This document shows positions 23,194 to 30,730 of a stretch of 30,786 bases of DNA, piece by piece. The position numbers and the translations under genes were made by a program. Under the pieces are notes generated by a model that did not search any database, was not told where the DNA came from, and saw only the letters and a program-made list of their open reading frames with translations. Source of the DNA: an uncultured Fretibacterium sp. (GTDB taxonomy: Bacteria; Synergistota; Synergistia; Synergistales; Aminobacteriaceae); contig CALGHA010000008.1 of NCBI GenBank assembly GCA_937915835.1, positions 1 to 30,786 of the forward strand. The letters are read 5' to 3'. Within the stretch, counting starts at the first letter, position 1. The number at the start of each line of letters is the position of its first letter.

Positions 23194-24009
23194 TTAACCC
23201 TCCATTGTCTCGTCGTCAATATTGCCTTCATATTCTTCATGGAGGCGTTCACGTTCAGCCATTAATTCCTCGTCGCTCATTACGTCAACAGCACCGAGAT
23301 CCTGAACAGGAATAATCACGGCATCTTCACCTTGACGGCCTTCGATTACGGCGTTTGCCATTAAGCCGGTGATTAATTTTATTGCTCTGATTGCGTCGTC
23401 ATTTCCAGGAATCGGGTAATCTATCATTTCGGGATCGCAATTCGTATCAACTATCGAGACAACAGGAATATGAAGTTTACGGGCTTCAGCGATTGCGTTC
23501 TCTTCACGTCGCGGGTCAATCAGGAAAATTGCGTCAGGTGTTGAGGTCATCGCGGCAATTCCGCCTAAATATTTCTCGAGTTTAAGCTGCTCTTTCTTAA
23601 GTGCGGCTGTTTCTTTCTTCGTGAACTCTTCCCAAGTTCCTTCTTCGTCGTATTTCCGGAGTTCAAGCATGCGTGAAATTCTGCGTCTAATCGTCGGGAA
23701 ATTTGTCATAAGTCCGCCGAGCCAACGCTGATTAATATAGAATTGGCCGCATCGTGTTGCTTCGTCACGGATTGTTTCCTGAGCTTGCCTCTTAGTTCCA
23801 ACGAACAGAACATGACCACCGGCTGCTGCTGTCTCACGAATGAAATCATACGCACGATCAAGACCCTTTACAGTCTTCTGAAGGTCAATAATGTAAACGC
23901 CGTTACGTTCGGTGAAAATATAGGGCTTCATTTTGGGGTTCCAGCGGCGAGTTTGATGTCCGAAGTGGACTCCGCATTCGAGCAACTGTTTCATACTAGC
24001 TACTGCCAT
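23194..24009 (-). CDS. rpsB: 30S ribosomal protein S2
   Basis: A 271-residue ribosomal protein. It begins with MKQLLECGVHFGHQTRRWNPKM (split at the usual S2 N-terminus), and contains GTKRQAQETI, RWLGGLMTNF and PDAIFLIDPRREENAIAEA. The C-terminal acidic tail (EEYEGNIDDETMEG) is slightly longer than in E. coli. AGGAGG lies 11 nt before the ATG. The roughly 110-base leader contains an extended stem that may serve autoregulation. It is the first gene of the rpsB-tsf unit. Confidence 0.98.
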   Translation of the reverse strand: MAVASMKQLLECGVHFGHQTRRWNPKMKPYIFTERNGVYIIDLQKTVKGLDRAYDFIRETAAAGGHVLFVGTKRQAQETIRDEATRCGQFYINQRWLGGLMTNFPTIRRRISRMLELRKYDEEGTWEEFTKKETAALKKEQLKLEKYLGGIAAMTSTPDAIFLIDPRREENAIAEARKLHIPVVSIVDTNCDPEMIDYPIPGNDDAIRAIKLITGLMANAVIEGRQGEDAVIIPVQDLGAVDVMSDEELMAERERLHEEYEGNIDDETMEG

Positions 24010-24047
24010 AAAAAAATATTCCTCCTAATATAAAGGTTAAAAACTTG

Positions 24048-24103
24048 CGCTCACAGTTAATCATGAGAATAATCAACATGACACCTTTAATTAAACATGA
24101 GCG
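24048..24103 (-). promoter_or_regulatory. Candidate rpsB leader RNA structure
   Basis: CGCTCA and TGAGCG close the outside (24048-24053 with 24098-24103). A symmetric 3x3 internal loop follows, then TTAAT with ATTAA (24057-24061 with 24090-24094). An inner CATG/CATG stem (24062-24065 with 24077-24080) completes it. Placed at the expected 5' end of the rpsB mRNA, it may bind S2 or sense something else. Not matched to a known leader. Confidence 0.45.
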
Positions 24104-24111
24104 TGAAAATT

Positions 24112-24140
24112 ATTAAAGCCTTGTAAGTATATCACAGCAA
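24112..24140 (-). promoter_or_regulatory. Possible rpsB promoter
   Basis: TTGCTG (24140-24135) and TTTAAT (24117-24112) are 17 nt apart on the minus strand. The match is modest, but the expected start near 24105 falls at the foot of the leader stem. Confidence 0.35.
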
Positions 24141-24172
24141 AAAAATTAGCCCCCTGAAAAATTCAGAGAGCC
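24139..24172 (-). terminator. Intrinsic terminator after the FkbM methyltransferase genes
   Basis: On the minus strand GGCTCTCTGA (24172-24163) pairs with TCAGGGGGCT (24157-24148), including three G-U pairs, followed by AATTTTTTT. It lies 12 bases after the methyltransferase stop and just before the rpsB promoter region. Confidence 0.85.
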
Positions 24173-24184
24173 AATGAGAAAATT

Positions 24185-25144
24185 CTATAAATCCATAATG
24201 TTAATACTTGCTATATCATATCGATCTAATTCTCTATTCCAATGGCCAAGTTCTATTTCCTTTATATTCGGATCGTTAGGAGCATCGATACTTAAAGGGA
24301 GGTTGACATCATAATTTTCTGTAAAATTGTATTTGCTGCGAAGTACGTATGAAGTTTCAAGCAAATTGCAAAACTTTTTGCCGCCAACTGAAATGTAATA
24401 ATTCACGATCTCATTAGTGCTCGCATGGATGTGAATAAGTTGATGTGTCGTGTTGATTTTTCTTAAAGCAGCGAGTACCTGCTCAGGGTTATTATTTGTG
24501 ATTAAGCCGTGAAATTCTATATTAATCTGGTCAAACTGTTTTAATATCTCAGGACTTACTGATGACAAAAATCCCCATTCAGCTCCCTCAACATCCATTT
24601 TTAATATCATTCCGTGTTCGTTCTCGTGATGATTTTGCGCTATTAATTCTTCAAGCGTCTTTAAGCTGTCATCCTGAATTATTCCGTCAGCAATTCCGAG
24701 TTTGAACCAGTGAAAGCGTGAATTTTCCTCAGGAAGTCCGTCTATCGTATGGTCATACATGAAAACATCATAGCCGCGTGAAACCATATCTTTATCCCAA
24801 CTGACATCATCAGAAATCCCGAATGAATATGCAATTCCTCCATCATGAAAATCATTCAGCATTATATATCCTCCGTCGTAGTTACGTCCCACACGAGAAA
24901 GTTCAAAGTCTTCAACTTTCTCTATACGTAGCAATTTATGAAGTTCATGATAATAATTTTCGGAATTTATTATTTCGCGGGGAGTGTCAAGCCTGATTAA
25001 ATTTTTTACCGGCCAAGCATAAAGCATAAACACAACGGCTTTAACTGGATGAGCTGAATGCTGATGAAAATTAACTATCCTATGAAACAGCCTGTTTCCA
25101 CGAACAATTTTACGAGCGATTTGTTTACAGAAATTCTGTATCAC
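24185..25144 (-). CDS. FkbM-type SAM-dependent methyltransferase, copy 1
   Basis: A 319-residue protein with a Rossmann-type methyltransferase core. YDGGYIMLNDF near 89-99, AYSFGISDDVSWDKDM near 105-120, VFMYDHTIDGLPEEN, and the FkbM motif ILKMDVEGAEWGFL are visible. Such enzymes usually O-methylate sugars or small surface molecules; the substrate is unknown. I placed the start at the GTG at 25144: this gives 319 residues, exactly the length of the neighbouring paralogue, and the first residues align (IQNFCKQIARKI with LKRFAYKIVYKI). An upstream GTG at 25171 would add nine residues and start in a terminator tail. The paralogue lies just upstream; together they look like a tandem duplication. 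Confidence 0.85.
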   Translation of the reverse strand: MIQNFCKQIARKIVRGNRLFHRIVNFHQHSAHPVKAVVFMLYAWPVKNLIRLDTPREIINSENYYHELHKLLRIEKVEDFELSRVGRNYDGGYIMLNDFHDGGIAYSFGISDDVSWDKDMVSRGYDVFMYDHTIDGLPEENSRFHWFKLGIADGIIQDDSLKTLEELIAQNHHENEHGMILKMDVEGAEWGFLSSVSPEILKQFDQINIEFHGLITNNNPEQVLAALRKINTTHQLIHIHASTNEIVNYYISVGGKKFCNLLETSYVLRSKYNFTENYDVNLPLSIDAPNDPNIKEIELGHWNRELDRYDIASINIMDL

Positions 25145-25170
25145 GACTTCACGCCCCCAGTCTTCAGACA

Positions 25171-25265
25171 CAAAAAACGCCCGGATAAAACTTTACCCGA
25201 ACGTTGGAATTTGCTATTATTCGTGAAAACTTTACGTGTTACGAGAGAAGACAGAGCGAGCCACG
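25171..25265 (-). ncRNA. Candidate small RNA or transcription attenuator between FkbM paralogues
   Basis: A consensus promoter (25301-25272) and a strong intrinsic terminator (25204-25172) bracket about 95 nt with no sizeable reading frame. The 10-mer GTAAAGTTTT occurs twice (complement at 25226-25235 and 25187-25196), the second copy in the terminator loop. The RNA begins in a duplicated 7-mer CGAGCCA (plus strand 25257-25270). It could be a free sRNA, or a leader whose terminator controls FkbM copy 1, which starts 27 bases later. Confidence 0.45.
25172..25204 (-). terminator. Strong intrinsic terminator upstream of FkbM copy 1
   Basis: On the minus strand ACGTTCGGGT (25204-25195) pairs with ATCCGGGCGT (25186-25177), including three G-U pairs, followed immediately by TTTTTT. 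It also lies downstream of FkbM copy 2 (stop at 25334), so it may simply end that transcript. Confidence 0.85.
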
Positions 25266-25271
25266 AGCCAC

Positions 25272-25301
25272 ATTATACAAATTTGCGTGCATTTCTGTCA
25301 A
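25272..25301 (-). promoter_or_regulatory. Consensus sigma-70 promoter between FkbM paralogues
   Basis: On the minus strand TTGACA (25301-25296) and TATAAT (25277-25272) are both perfect, with an 18-nt spacer. It is the best promoter in the window. Expected start near 25265. Confidence 0.8.
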
Positions 25302-25333
25302 TCCTTTCATTTAGTGATTTCGTGTAAAGTATA

Positions 25334-26293
25334 TCATATAGTTTTTATAGCTTCTATAACACTGTCATCAATTTTTACCTGTTCGTTCCAACGGCCAAGT
25401 TCAATTTCTGGATAATCCGTAATATTCGGAGCGTCAATACTCAGCGGCAAATTTACATCATAATTCTCACTGAAGCTATATTTATCGCGCAGGACATAAG
25501 TCAACTCAAATAGGCTACAGAACTTCTTACCGCCGATTGAGACATAATTTCCGTTGTTATTCGCGTGAATATGAATAAGCTGATGCGTCTTGTTAATCTT
25601 TCTGAAAACTTTAAGCACCTGTTCGGGATTTTCAGGAGAGTTTACGCTATGAAATTCAAAAGTCATCTGGGCGAATTGCTTTAACACTTCGGGATTTACG
25701 GACTGAAAGAAGCCCCATTCAGCGCCTTCAACGTCCATTTTTAGTATCATATTTTTCTCATTTTCGTGATGATTTCGCGAGATTAATTCTTCAAGCGTCT
25801 TTAAGCGTTCGTCTTGAGTTTTGCCGTCAGCTATTCCCAATTTCTGCCAGTGAAAGCGCGAGTTTTCTTCTGGTAAATTTTCTATCGTGTGATCGTACAT
25901 GAAGACATCATAGCCTCGTGATGCCATATCTTTATCCCAGCTTACATCGCTAGAAATCCCGAATGAATAAGCAATCCCACCCTCGTGAAAATCATCAAGC
26001 AAGATATATCCTCCGTCATAAGCTGCACCCGTTCTTGTAAGTTCAAAACTCTCAACTTTCGCAACACGCAATAGATCTTGAAGCTCATCATAATAATTCT
26101 TAAATGCCATCGTTAAATAAGCCGTAATTTTTTCATCTGGAGTTATTGAGTTTTTAACCGGCCATAGATAGAATGCAAGAGCTGTTCCCTTGAAATATTT
26201 CTTACGTTTTATATCGCGCCGAACAATTCTTCTCATTAGCATATTATCATTTATGATCTTATACACAATTTTATAAGCAAATCTTTTCAGCAT
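25334..26293 (-). CDS. FkbM-type SAM-dependent methyltransferase, copy 2
   Basis: A 319-residue paralogue of the gene at 24185-25144, with the same blocks: YDGGYILLDDFHEGGIAYSF, DVSWDKDMASRGYDVFMYDH, ILKMDVEGAEWGF, and the close SENYDVNLPLSIDAP. Differences cluster in the first 60 residues (basic, possibly membrane-facing) and in the last 20, which suggests substrate or partner divergence after duplication. The ATG at 26293 has GGGGGG about 11 nt upstream. The promoter is not obvious; the 209-base gap to engB holds a 7-bp repeat tract and an 8-bp hairpin (CTGTTTGA/TCAAGCAG). Probably a surface-glycan O-methyltransferase; the substrate is unknown. Confidence 0.87.
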   Translation of the reverse strand: MLKRFAYKIVYKIINDNMLMRRIVRRDIKRKKYFKGTALAFYLWPVKNSITPDEKITAYLTMAFKNYYDELQDLLRVAKVESFELTRTGAAYDGGYILLDDFHEGGIAYSFGISSDVSWDKDMASRGYDVFMYDHTIENLPEENSRFHWQKLGIADGKTQDERLKTLEELISRNHHENEKNMILKMDVEGAEWGFFQSVNPEVLKQFAQMTFEFHSVNSPENPEQVLKVFRKINKTHQLIHIHANNNGNYVSIGGKKFCSLFELTYVLRDKYSFSENYDVNLPLSIDAPNITDYPEIELGRWNEQVKIDDSVIEAIKTI

Positions 26294-26422
26294 TACTCAT
26301 TTTCCCCCCGAGTAAAGACAAAAAAATTCGCCCCAATTTCCTGCTTGATTATCAAACAGAAAACAAGAGCGTTGATTTCTTTTCGTGTTATAATTTATAA
26401 GGGAAATTAGGCCATAACTAGC

Positions 26423-26457
26423 GCGTGATGCGTGATGCGTGATGCGTGATGCGTGAT
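26423..26457. repeat. Heptanucleotide tandem repeat, five perfect copies
   Basis: GCGTGAT repeated five times without a mismatch (35 bp), in the intergenic region between engB and FkbM copy 2, about 130 bases upstream of the latter. Confidence 0.95.
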
Positions 26458-26502
26458 TATACAAATTTCGCACCTTCGTGTCAAATCTCCCTTCGTGAAT
26501 TT

Positions 26503-27138
26503 TTATTCGGCTTCAATTTTATCACATTCATTCAGGAATTTCGCAAGAAACTCGCACAATTCATTAATTCCCTCGTGTTTCTCAGACGACGTTATCGCTG
26601 GAATATCATACGAATACAGGCCTTCTTTCACAAATTCTTGACGAGTTGAACGCCATTTTCCCTTTGCAATTTTATCGGCCTTAGTGAAGACGACATAAAT
26701 ATTTTTCCCGTAAGAGTTCAGCCATTCTTGAAGCTCCCTGTCATTCTTCAGCAAGCCATGACGAAAATCAACAAGATGACACACCAGCTTTAGACTTTCA
26801 CGTTTCTTCATGTAAGCGGCCGTAAGTTTCTGCCAGTCGTTACGCTCATCCTGACTTCGTTTTGCATAACCGTAGCCGGGCAAATCTACAAGCCTGAAAG
26901 TTTTTCCGCCCCTGATGTCAACTCTGTAAAAGTTTATGCTCCGTGTCTTGCCTGGAGTTTGTCCTGTGTGAGCAAGTTTCGTGTTCAAGAGAGCGTTGAT
27001 GAGTGAGGATTTCCCGACGTTCGAACGGCCGGCAATGGCAATCTCGGGAAAATTATTATCTTCTGGCAAAAGCTGGCCCGGATTAAAGCATGAAGCCTCA
27101 AGCCGGGCATTAATGAATAAATTGTTGTTATTACTCAT
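26503..27138 (-). CDS. engB: Ribosome-biogenesis GTPase EngB (YsxC/YihA)
   Basis: A 211-residue Era-like GTPase needed for 50S subunit assembly. G1 is GRSNVGKSS at 37-45, the G2 region is GQTPGKTRSINFY, G3 is DLPGYGYAKR and G4 is TKADK; the SSEKHEGINEL near the end is G5-like. All are canonical, and the length is normal. The start overlaps the clpX stop by 8 bases. The order clpP-clpX-engB is also seen in other bacterial phyla (with lonA in Firmicutes), supporting the call. No clear terminator follows; the 7-bp repeats lie about 45 bases beyond the stop. Confidence 0.97.
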   Translation of the reverse strand: MSNNNNLFINARLEASCFNPGQLLPEDNNFPEIAIAGRSNVGKSSLINALLNTKLAHTGQTPGKTRSINFYRVDIRGGKTFRLVDLPGYGYAKRSQDERNDWQKLTAAYMKKRESLKLVCHLVDFRHGLLKNDRELQEWLNSYGKNIYVVFTKADKIAKGKWRSTRQEFVKEGLYSYDIPAITSSEKHEGINELCEFLAKFLNECDKIEAE

Positions 27139-28450
27139 GAAGCAAATTTGTGAGCGAAATACTTTTATCGTTGATGAACTCCGGCGTAATCACTAACTTT
27201 TTCCCGGATTTCTCGTTCTCCGGCATTGATGGCAATTCAAACTCGATATCAAGCATTAAATTTTCCATGATTGAGCGAAGTCCTCGTGCTCCGGTTTTCT
27301 TCTTCACGGCCTGTTCTGCGATTACGTCTAACGCTTCAGGTGTGAACTCAAGATTTACACCGTCCATCTCAAAAATTTTCTTGTACTGCTTGACGAGAGC
27401 ATTTCGCGGTTCCTGCAAGATTTTGATGAATGCCGCTTTGTCTAAGTCTTCGAGAGCCGCAAAAACTGGAATTCTCCCGACAAGCTCAGGAATAAATCCG
27501 TAAGTTACTAAGTCTTCGGGCTGAACTTTGCTCAAAATCTCGTAAGTGTCAGCCTGTTTCGCTAATTCTCCGCCGAAACCTAATGACTTCTGCAACTCTC
27601 GACGCGCTACAATCGGCTTCAATCCGTCAAAAGCTCCTCCGCAGATGAATAATATATTCTCCGTGTTAATCTGGATAAAATCTTGATGAGGATGTTTACG
27701 GCCGCCCTTCGGTGGAATGTTCGAGATTGTCCCTTCAAGAATTTTTAGCAGAGCTTGTTGAACTCCTTCACCTGAAACATCACGTGTAATCGAAGCTGAC
27801 TCGGATTTTCGCGAAATTTTGTCAATCTCATCAAGGTAAATTATTCCACGTTCTGCCGCCTGAATGTCATAATCCGCCGCCTGAACAAGTCTCACAAGTA
27901 TATTCTCGACATCTTCACCGACATAACCGGCTTCGGTCAACGTCGTAGCGTCAGCAATCGCAAAAGGAACGTTGAGTTTACGCGCTAAAGTCTGAGCAAT
28001 TAATGTTTTTCCTGAACCAGTCGGACCAAGTAAGAGAACATTGCTTTTCTGAAGCTCAACATCGGAATTCTTCTGCTCGAGATTATTTTTCACGCGCTGA
28101 TAATGATTATAGACAGCAACAGAAACAACCCTTTTTGCTCGTGATTGGCCAATTACATATTGATCCAGATAATCGCTTAACTCTTTAGGCTTAGTCGTCG
28201 CGTCTTTCGTGAACTTGAAAACTTTTTTGCGCTTCGGAGTATCAGCTTCAGCGTCAACATCAAGATCAAACGGAAGTTCAGGCTGACTATGATTATTATT
28301 ACGTTTTCCGGTCATCATGATATTGCATAAGGCTATACACTGGTCGCAAATTCTCACGTTTCCGCCCGGCCCCGTGAACATCTCATCAACCATTGAGACG
28401 GGTTTACCGCAGAATGAACATCTTTCTTCGTTTTCGTTTTCTCCGGGCAT
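27131..28450 (-). CDS. clpX: ATP-dependent protease ATP-binding subunit ClpX
   Basis: A 439-residue AAA+ unfoldase that feeds ClpP. The N-terminal zinc-binding domain has Cys11, Cys14, Cys35 and Cys38. A 40-residue acidic linker follows. Walker A GPTGSGKT is at 142-149, Walker B IIYLDEID near 203-210, the RKH pore loop at 251-253, and the arginine-finger region LVGRIPV near 325. The ClpP-docking loop reads LGF (290-292) in place of the more common IGF, a conservative change. The GARGLRSIME sensor-2 segment is intact. It begins 3 bases after clpP ends. Confidence 0.98.
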   Translation of the reverse strand: MPGENENEERCSFCGKPVSMVDEMFTGPGGNVRICDQCIALCNIMMTGKRNNNHSQPELPFDLDVDAEADTPKRKKVFKFTKDATTKPKELSDYLDQYVIGQSRAKRVVSVAVYNHYQRVKNNLEQKNSDVELQKSNVLLLGPTGSGKTLIAQTLARKLNVPFAIADATTLTEAGYVGEDVENILVRLVQAADYDIQAAERGIIYLDEIDKISRKSESASITRDVSGEGVQQALLKILEGTISNIPPKGGRKHPHQDFIQINTENILFICGGAFDGLKPIVARRELQKSLGFGGELAKQADTYEILSKVQPEDLVTYGFIPELVGRIPVFAALEDLDKAAFIKILQEPRNALVKQYKKIFEMDGVNLEFTPEALDVIAEQAVKKKTGARGLRSIMENLMLDIEFELPSMPENEKSGKKLVITPEFINDKSISLTNLLHE

Positions 28451-28453
28451 TGC

Positions 28454-29038
28454 TTATCTTGCCTCTATGATTTTATCAATCAATCCGTACTTCAACGCTT
28501 CTTCAGCCGTCATGTAATTATCCCTGTCAGTGTCGCGCGCAATCGTCTCAAAATCCTGGCCAGTGTGAGACGCTAAAATCTTGTTCATGCGTTCTTTAGT
28601 CTTGATGATATTTTTCGCCTGAATCTCAATATCGCTCGCCTGACCTCGTGCTCCTCCTAAGGGTTGATGTATCATTACTTCGGCGTTGGGAAGTGCTAAA
28701 CGTTTTCCCTTTGAGCCTCCTGCAAGCAAAATTGCCGCCATTGATGCCGCAAGTCCTACGCAGATCGTCGAAACTTGAGGCTTTATGTACTGCATTGTGT
28801 CGTAAATCGCAAGCCCAGCCGTAACACTTCCGCCGGGACTGTTGATGTAAATGTTTATGTCTTTATCGGGATCCTCGCTCTCAAGAAATAATAATTGCGC
28901 GACGATTGAGTTTGCTACGTCGTCAACAATTTCTGAGCCGAGAAAAATTATCCTGTCTTTCAGTAAGCGGCTGTAAATGTCATAACTTCTTTCGCCGCGT
29001 CCCGTTTGTTCGATTACGTAAGGAATGTAATATGCCAT
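28454..29038 (-). CDS. clpP: ATP-dependent Clp protease proteolytic subunit
   Basis: A 194-residue serine protease that forms the tetradecameric ClpP chamber. The catalytic triad is Ser99 (GLAASMAA), His124 (MIHQPLGG) and Asp173 (DTDRDNYM). The N-terminal IPYVIEQTGRGERSYDIYSRLL and INSPGGSVTAG are canonical, with no long propeptide. It starts 6 bases after the tig stop and ends 3 bases before clpX, so the three are one operon. Confidence 0.98.
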   Translation of the reverse strand: MAYYIPYVIEQTGRGERSYDIYSRLLKDRIIFLGSEIVDDVANSIVAQLLFLESEDPDKDINIYINSPGGSVTAGLAIYDTMQYIKPQVSTICVGLAASMAAILLAGGSKGKRLALPNAEVMIHQPLGGARGQASDIEIQAKNIIKTKERMNKILASHTGQDFETIARDTDRDNYMTAEEALKYGLIDKIIEAR

Positions 29039-29044
29039 ATAAAA

Positions 29045-30406
29045 TTATTCTCCCTGTTCCGGCTGTGAAAGTTCCGAAACTTCTTTAACTGTCATGTGTG
29101 AGATTAAAGCATCAGCGACTTTTGACCACTTTAATTCGTCAGTAAGTCTGTCCATCTGATTTTTATTCTCATGGAAATATTTTGCTACGAAACCTTTGCT
29201 GACGTTTAATTGCGCGGCTCTACGTTCGAACTCGGCTTCTAAGTCTTCCTGCTCAAGATGAATGTCAAATTTTCTTGCGGCTTCGTCCATGACTAAAACG
29301 TTGCGTACGGCTGTCTCGGCTCGGTCTCGTAAAAGTTTCTCGTAACCTGTTCGGCCGTCTTCGGTGTCGAGTGCATAGGCTTCTTCGAGGGAAATTCCGT
29401 TAGCTTTTGCCCAGTCTTCGTCCTCGTGTCTTAATGAATGGATTTGACGTTCGACGAATCTATCAGGAAGCTCAACTTTTGATTTCCCCGCGACGAGTTC
29501 AATTGCTCTATCCTGGAAATTTCGTTTATTCTCTTCCGTAACTTCGTTTTCAATGTCCTGGCGAAGTCTAGCTCTGAAAGCCTCTTCGTCTTTAATGTCA
29601 GTCTCAGGGCCGAATACATTTTTGTAAAACTCTTCGTTAATTTCCGGTAAAACGTATTCTGAGACCGTCTCAATCTTCATCTTGTAGCTGACGTGTTTAC
29701 CTGCTAAAGCTCTGTCGGCGTGTTTCTCTTCAACGTCAAACTCAGCGTATGCCTCATCACCTTTAGACTTGCCGATTAATGCCTCGCGAACTTGTGAACG
29801 AATTGTTTCGTCTGAGAGGTTAATTTTCTCGTGAGTTGGTTCCGGCCTGAGCTGTTCAGCTTCTTCGGAGCCGTCAGGGTTGAGAGTTCTTATTGTGAGT
29901 TCAAGGTCAACTAAATCTCCGTCTTGAATTGGCCTGTCAACAGGTTTAATATCCGCGAGCTGAACTCTAATTCTCTTCGCAAGTTTATCAACGTCAGCTT
30001 CGGTTACGTTCGTTACGACTTTTTCGATTTCAAGGCCGTCAATTTCAGGCAGTTCGACTTCCGGACGAACCTCAAACGTAAGCTCACAGAGTACGGGCTT
30101 GCCTTCCTCAATTTTCTCCGTGATGTTCAGTGAAGGTGCTTCGATAGGCTCAAGATCATAATCATCAACGATCTGGCGGATTTCGTCGGGCATTAACTGT
30201 TCAAGAGCTTCTTGATAAATAGCATCTTTTCCGTAACGCATTTCGAGGACGCTTCGTTTTACGTGGCCTTTTCGGAAGCCGGGAATGTTTACCTGCTGGG
30301 ATATTTGCGATAATGCTTTATTGAGGGCTTTGGTGAACTCGCTTGCTTCAATTTCGAGTTTAATTTTGACGATATTTTTTTCCTGCCCCAGCAATTCTGT
30401 TCTCAT
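29045..30406 (-). CDS. tig: Trigger factor
   Basis: A 453-residue ribosome-associated chaperone. The ribosome-docking segment with GFRKG (signature IPGFRKGHV, near 41-49) lies in the N-terminal domain. The middle FKBP-like PPIase domain runs about 135-230 (DGDLVDLELTI near its start), and a long helical C-terminal domain follows. The PPIase region looks shortened and altered and may be inactive. I chose the ATG at 30406, with AGGAG 13 nt upstream. An in-frame TTG at 30478 is ruled out because the likely transcription start (about 30471) is downstream of it. First gene of the tig-clpP-clpX-engB operon. Confidence 0.96.
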   Translation of the reverse strand: MRTELLGQEKNIVKIKLEIEASEFTKALNKALSQISQQVNIPGFRKGHVKRSVLEMRYGKDAIYQEALEQLMPDEIRQIVDDYDLEPIEAPSLNITEKIEEGKPVLCELTFEVRPEVELPEIDGLEIEKVVTNVTEADVDKLAKRIRVQLADIKPVDRPIQDGDLVDLELTIRTLNPDGSEEAEQLRPEPTHEKINLSDETIRSQVREALIGKSKGDEAYAEFDVEEKHADRALAGKHVSYKMKIETVSEYVLPEINEEFYKNVFGPETDIKDEEAFRARLRQDIENEVTEENKRNFQDRAIELVAGKSKVELPDRFVERQIHSLRHEDEDWAKANGISLEEAYALDTEDGRTGYEKLLRDRAETAVRNVLVMDEAARKFDIHLEQEDLEAEFERRAAQLNVSKGFVAKYFHENKNQMDRLTDELKWSKVADALISHMTVKEVSELSQPEQGE

Positions 30407-30442
30407 TATGAAATCAGGACTCCTTTGTGGAATTACAAATTT

Positions 30443-30463
30443 GCCCTGAACGTTTAACAGGGC
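30443..30463 (-). promoter_or_regulatory. Hairpin at the 5' end of the tig mRNA
   Basis: GCCCTG and CAGGGC (30463-30458 with 30448-30443) form a 6-bp stem with a 9-nt loop, starting about 8 nt after the predicted transcription start. The following AAATTTGT is a poor U tract, so an mRNA-stabilising or regulatory hairpin is more likely than a terminator. Confidence 0.5.
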
Positions 30464-30477
30464 GTAAGTATTTGCCA

Positions 30478-30506
30478 ATTATATAACAAAATAAAATGAG
30501 TGTAAA
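30478..30506 (-). promoter_or_regulatory. Promoter of the tig-clpP-clpX-engB operon
   Basis: TTTACA (30506-30501) and TATAAT (30483-30478) are separated by 17 nt on the minus strand. No CtsR- or CIRCE-type operator was recognised around it. Confidence 0.75.
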
Positions 30507-30730
30507 AATTGCGTGCTGTGTTACTTCTTAAAATTGGACTGTGAAAGATTAAACACGACGAATTTTTTTGCCAGTAAAATATAACACGTTCTATTTTTAT
30601 GCATGTATAATTTTCTCCATAAAAGTTAAACTTGCCGCCTGAATAATAAATCAATTATGAAACACTGAAAATTTTTCACAAGCATTATAATTTACGCGCA
30701 TAAAAAATTTCATAACAGGAGAAAAAATAA

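Larger units (their letters stand above)
30407..30730. other. Divergent tig/trpB-like intergenic region (324 bases)
   Basis: AT-rich non-coding region. The left part holds the tig leader hairpin and promoter. The middle (about 30510-30660) shows no gene, RNA or repeat I can support. On the right, TATAAT at 30686-30691 with a weak upstream box may be the -10 of the plus-strand gene, and AGGAG is 8 nt before its ATG. Confidence 0.55.

Noticed and set aside
25171..25265. tRNA or SRP RNA between the FkbM genes
   Set aside because: No acceptor stem, anticodon arm or T-loop geometry, and no SRP GGAA/GNAR tetraloop core. Left as an unassigned small RNA or leader.
26423..26457. Heptamer array as a CRISPR
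   Set aside because: Units are 7 bp and contiguous, with no spacers and no cas genes.
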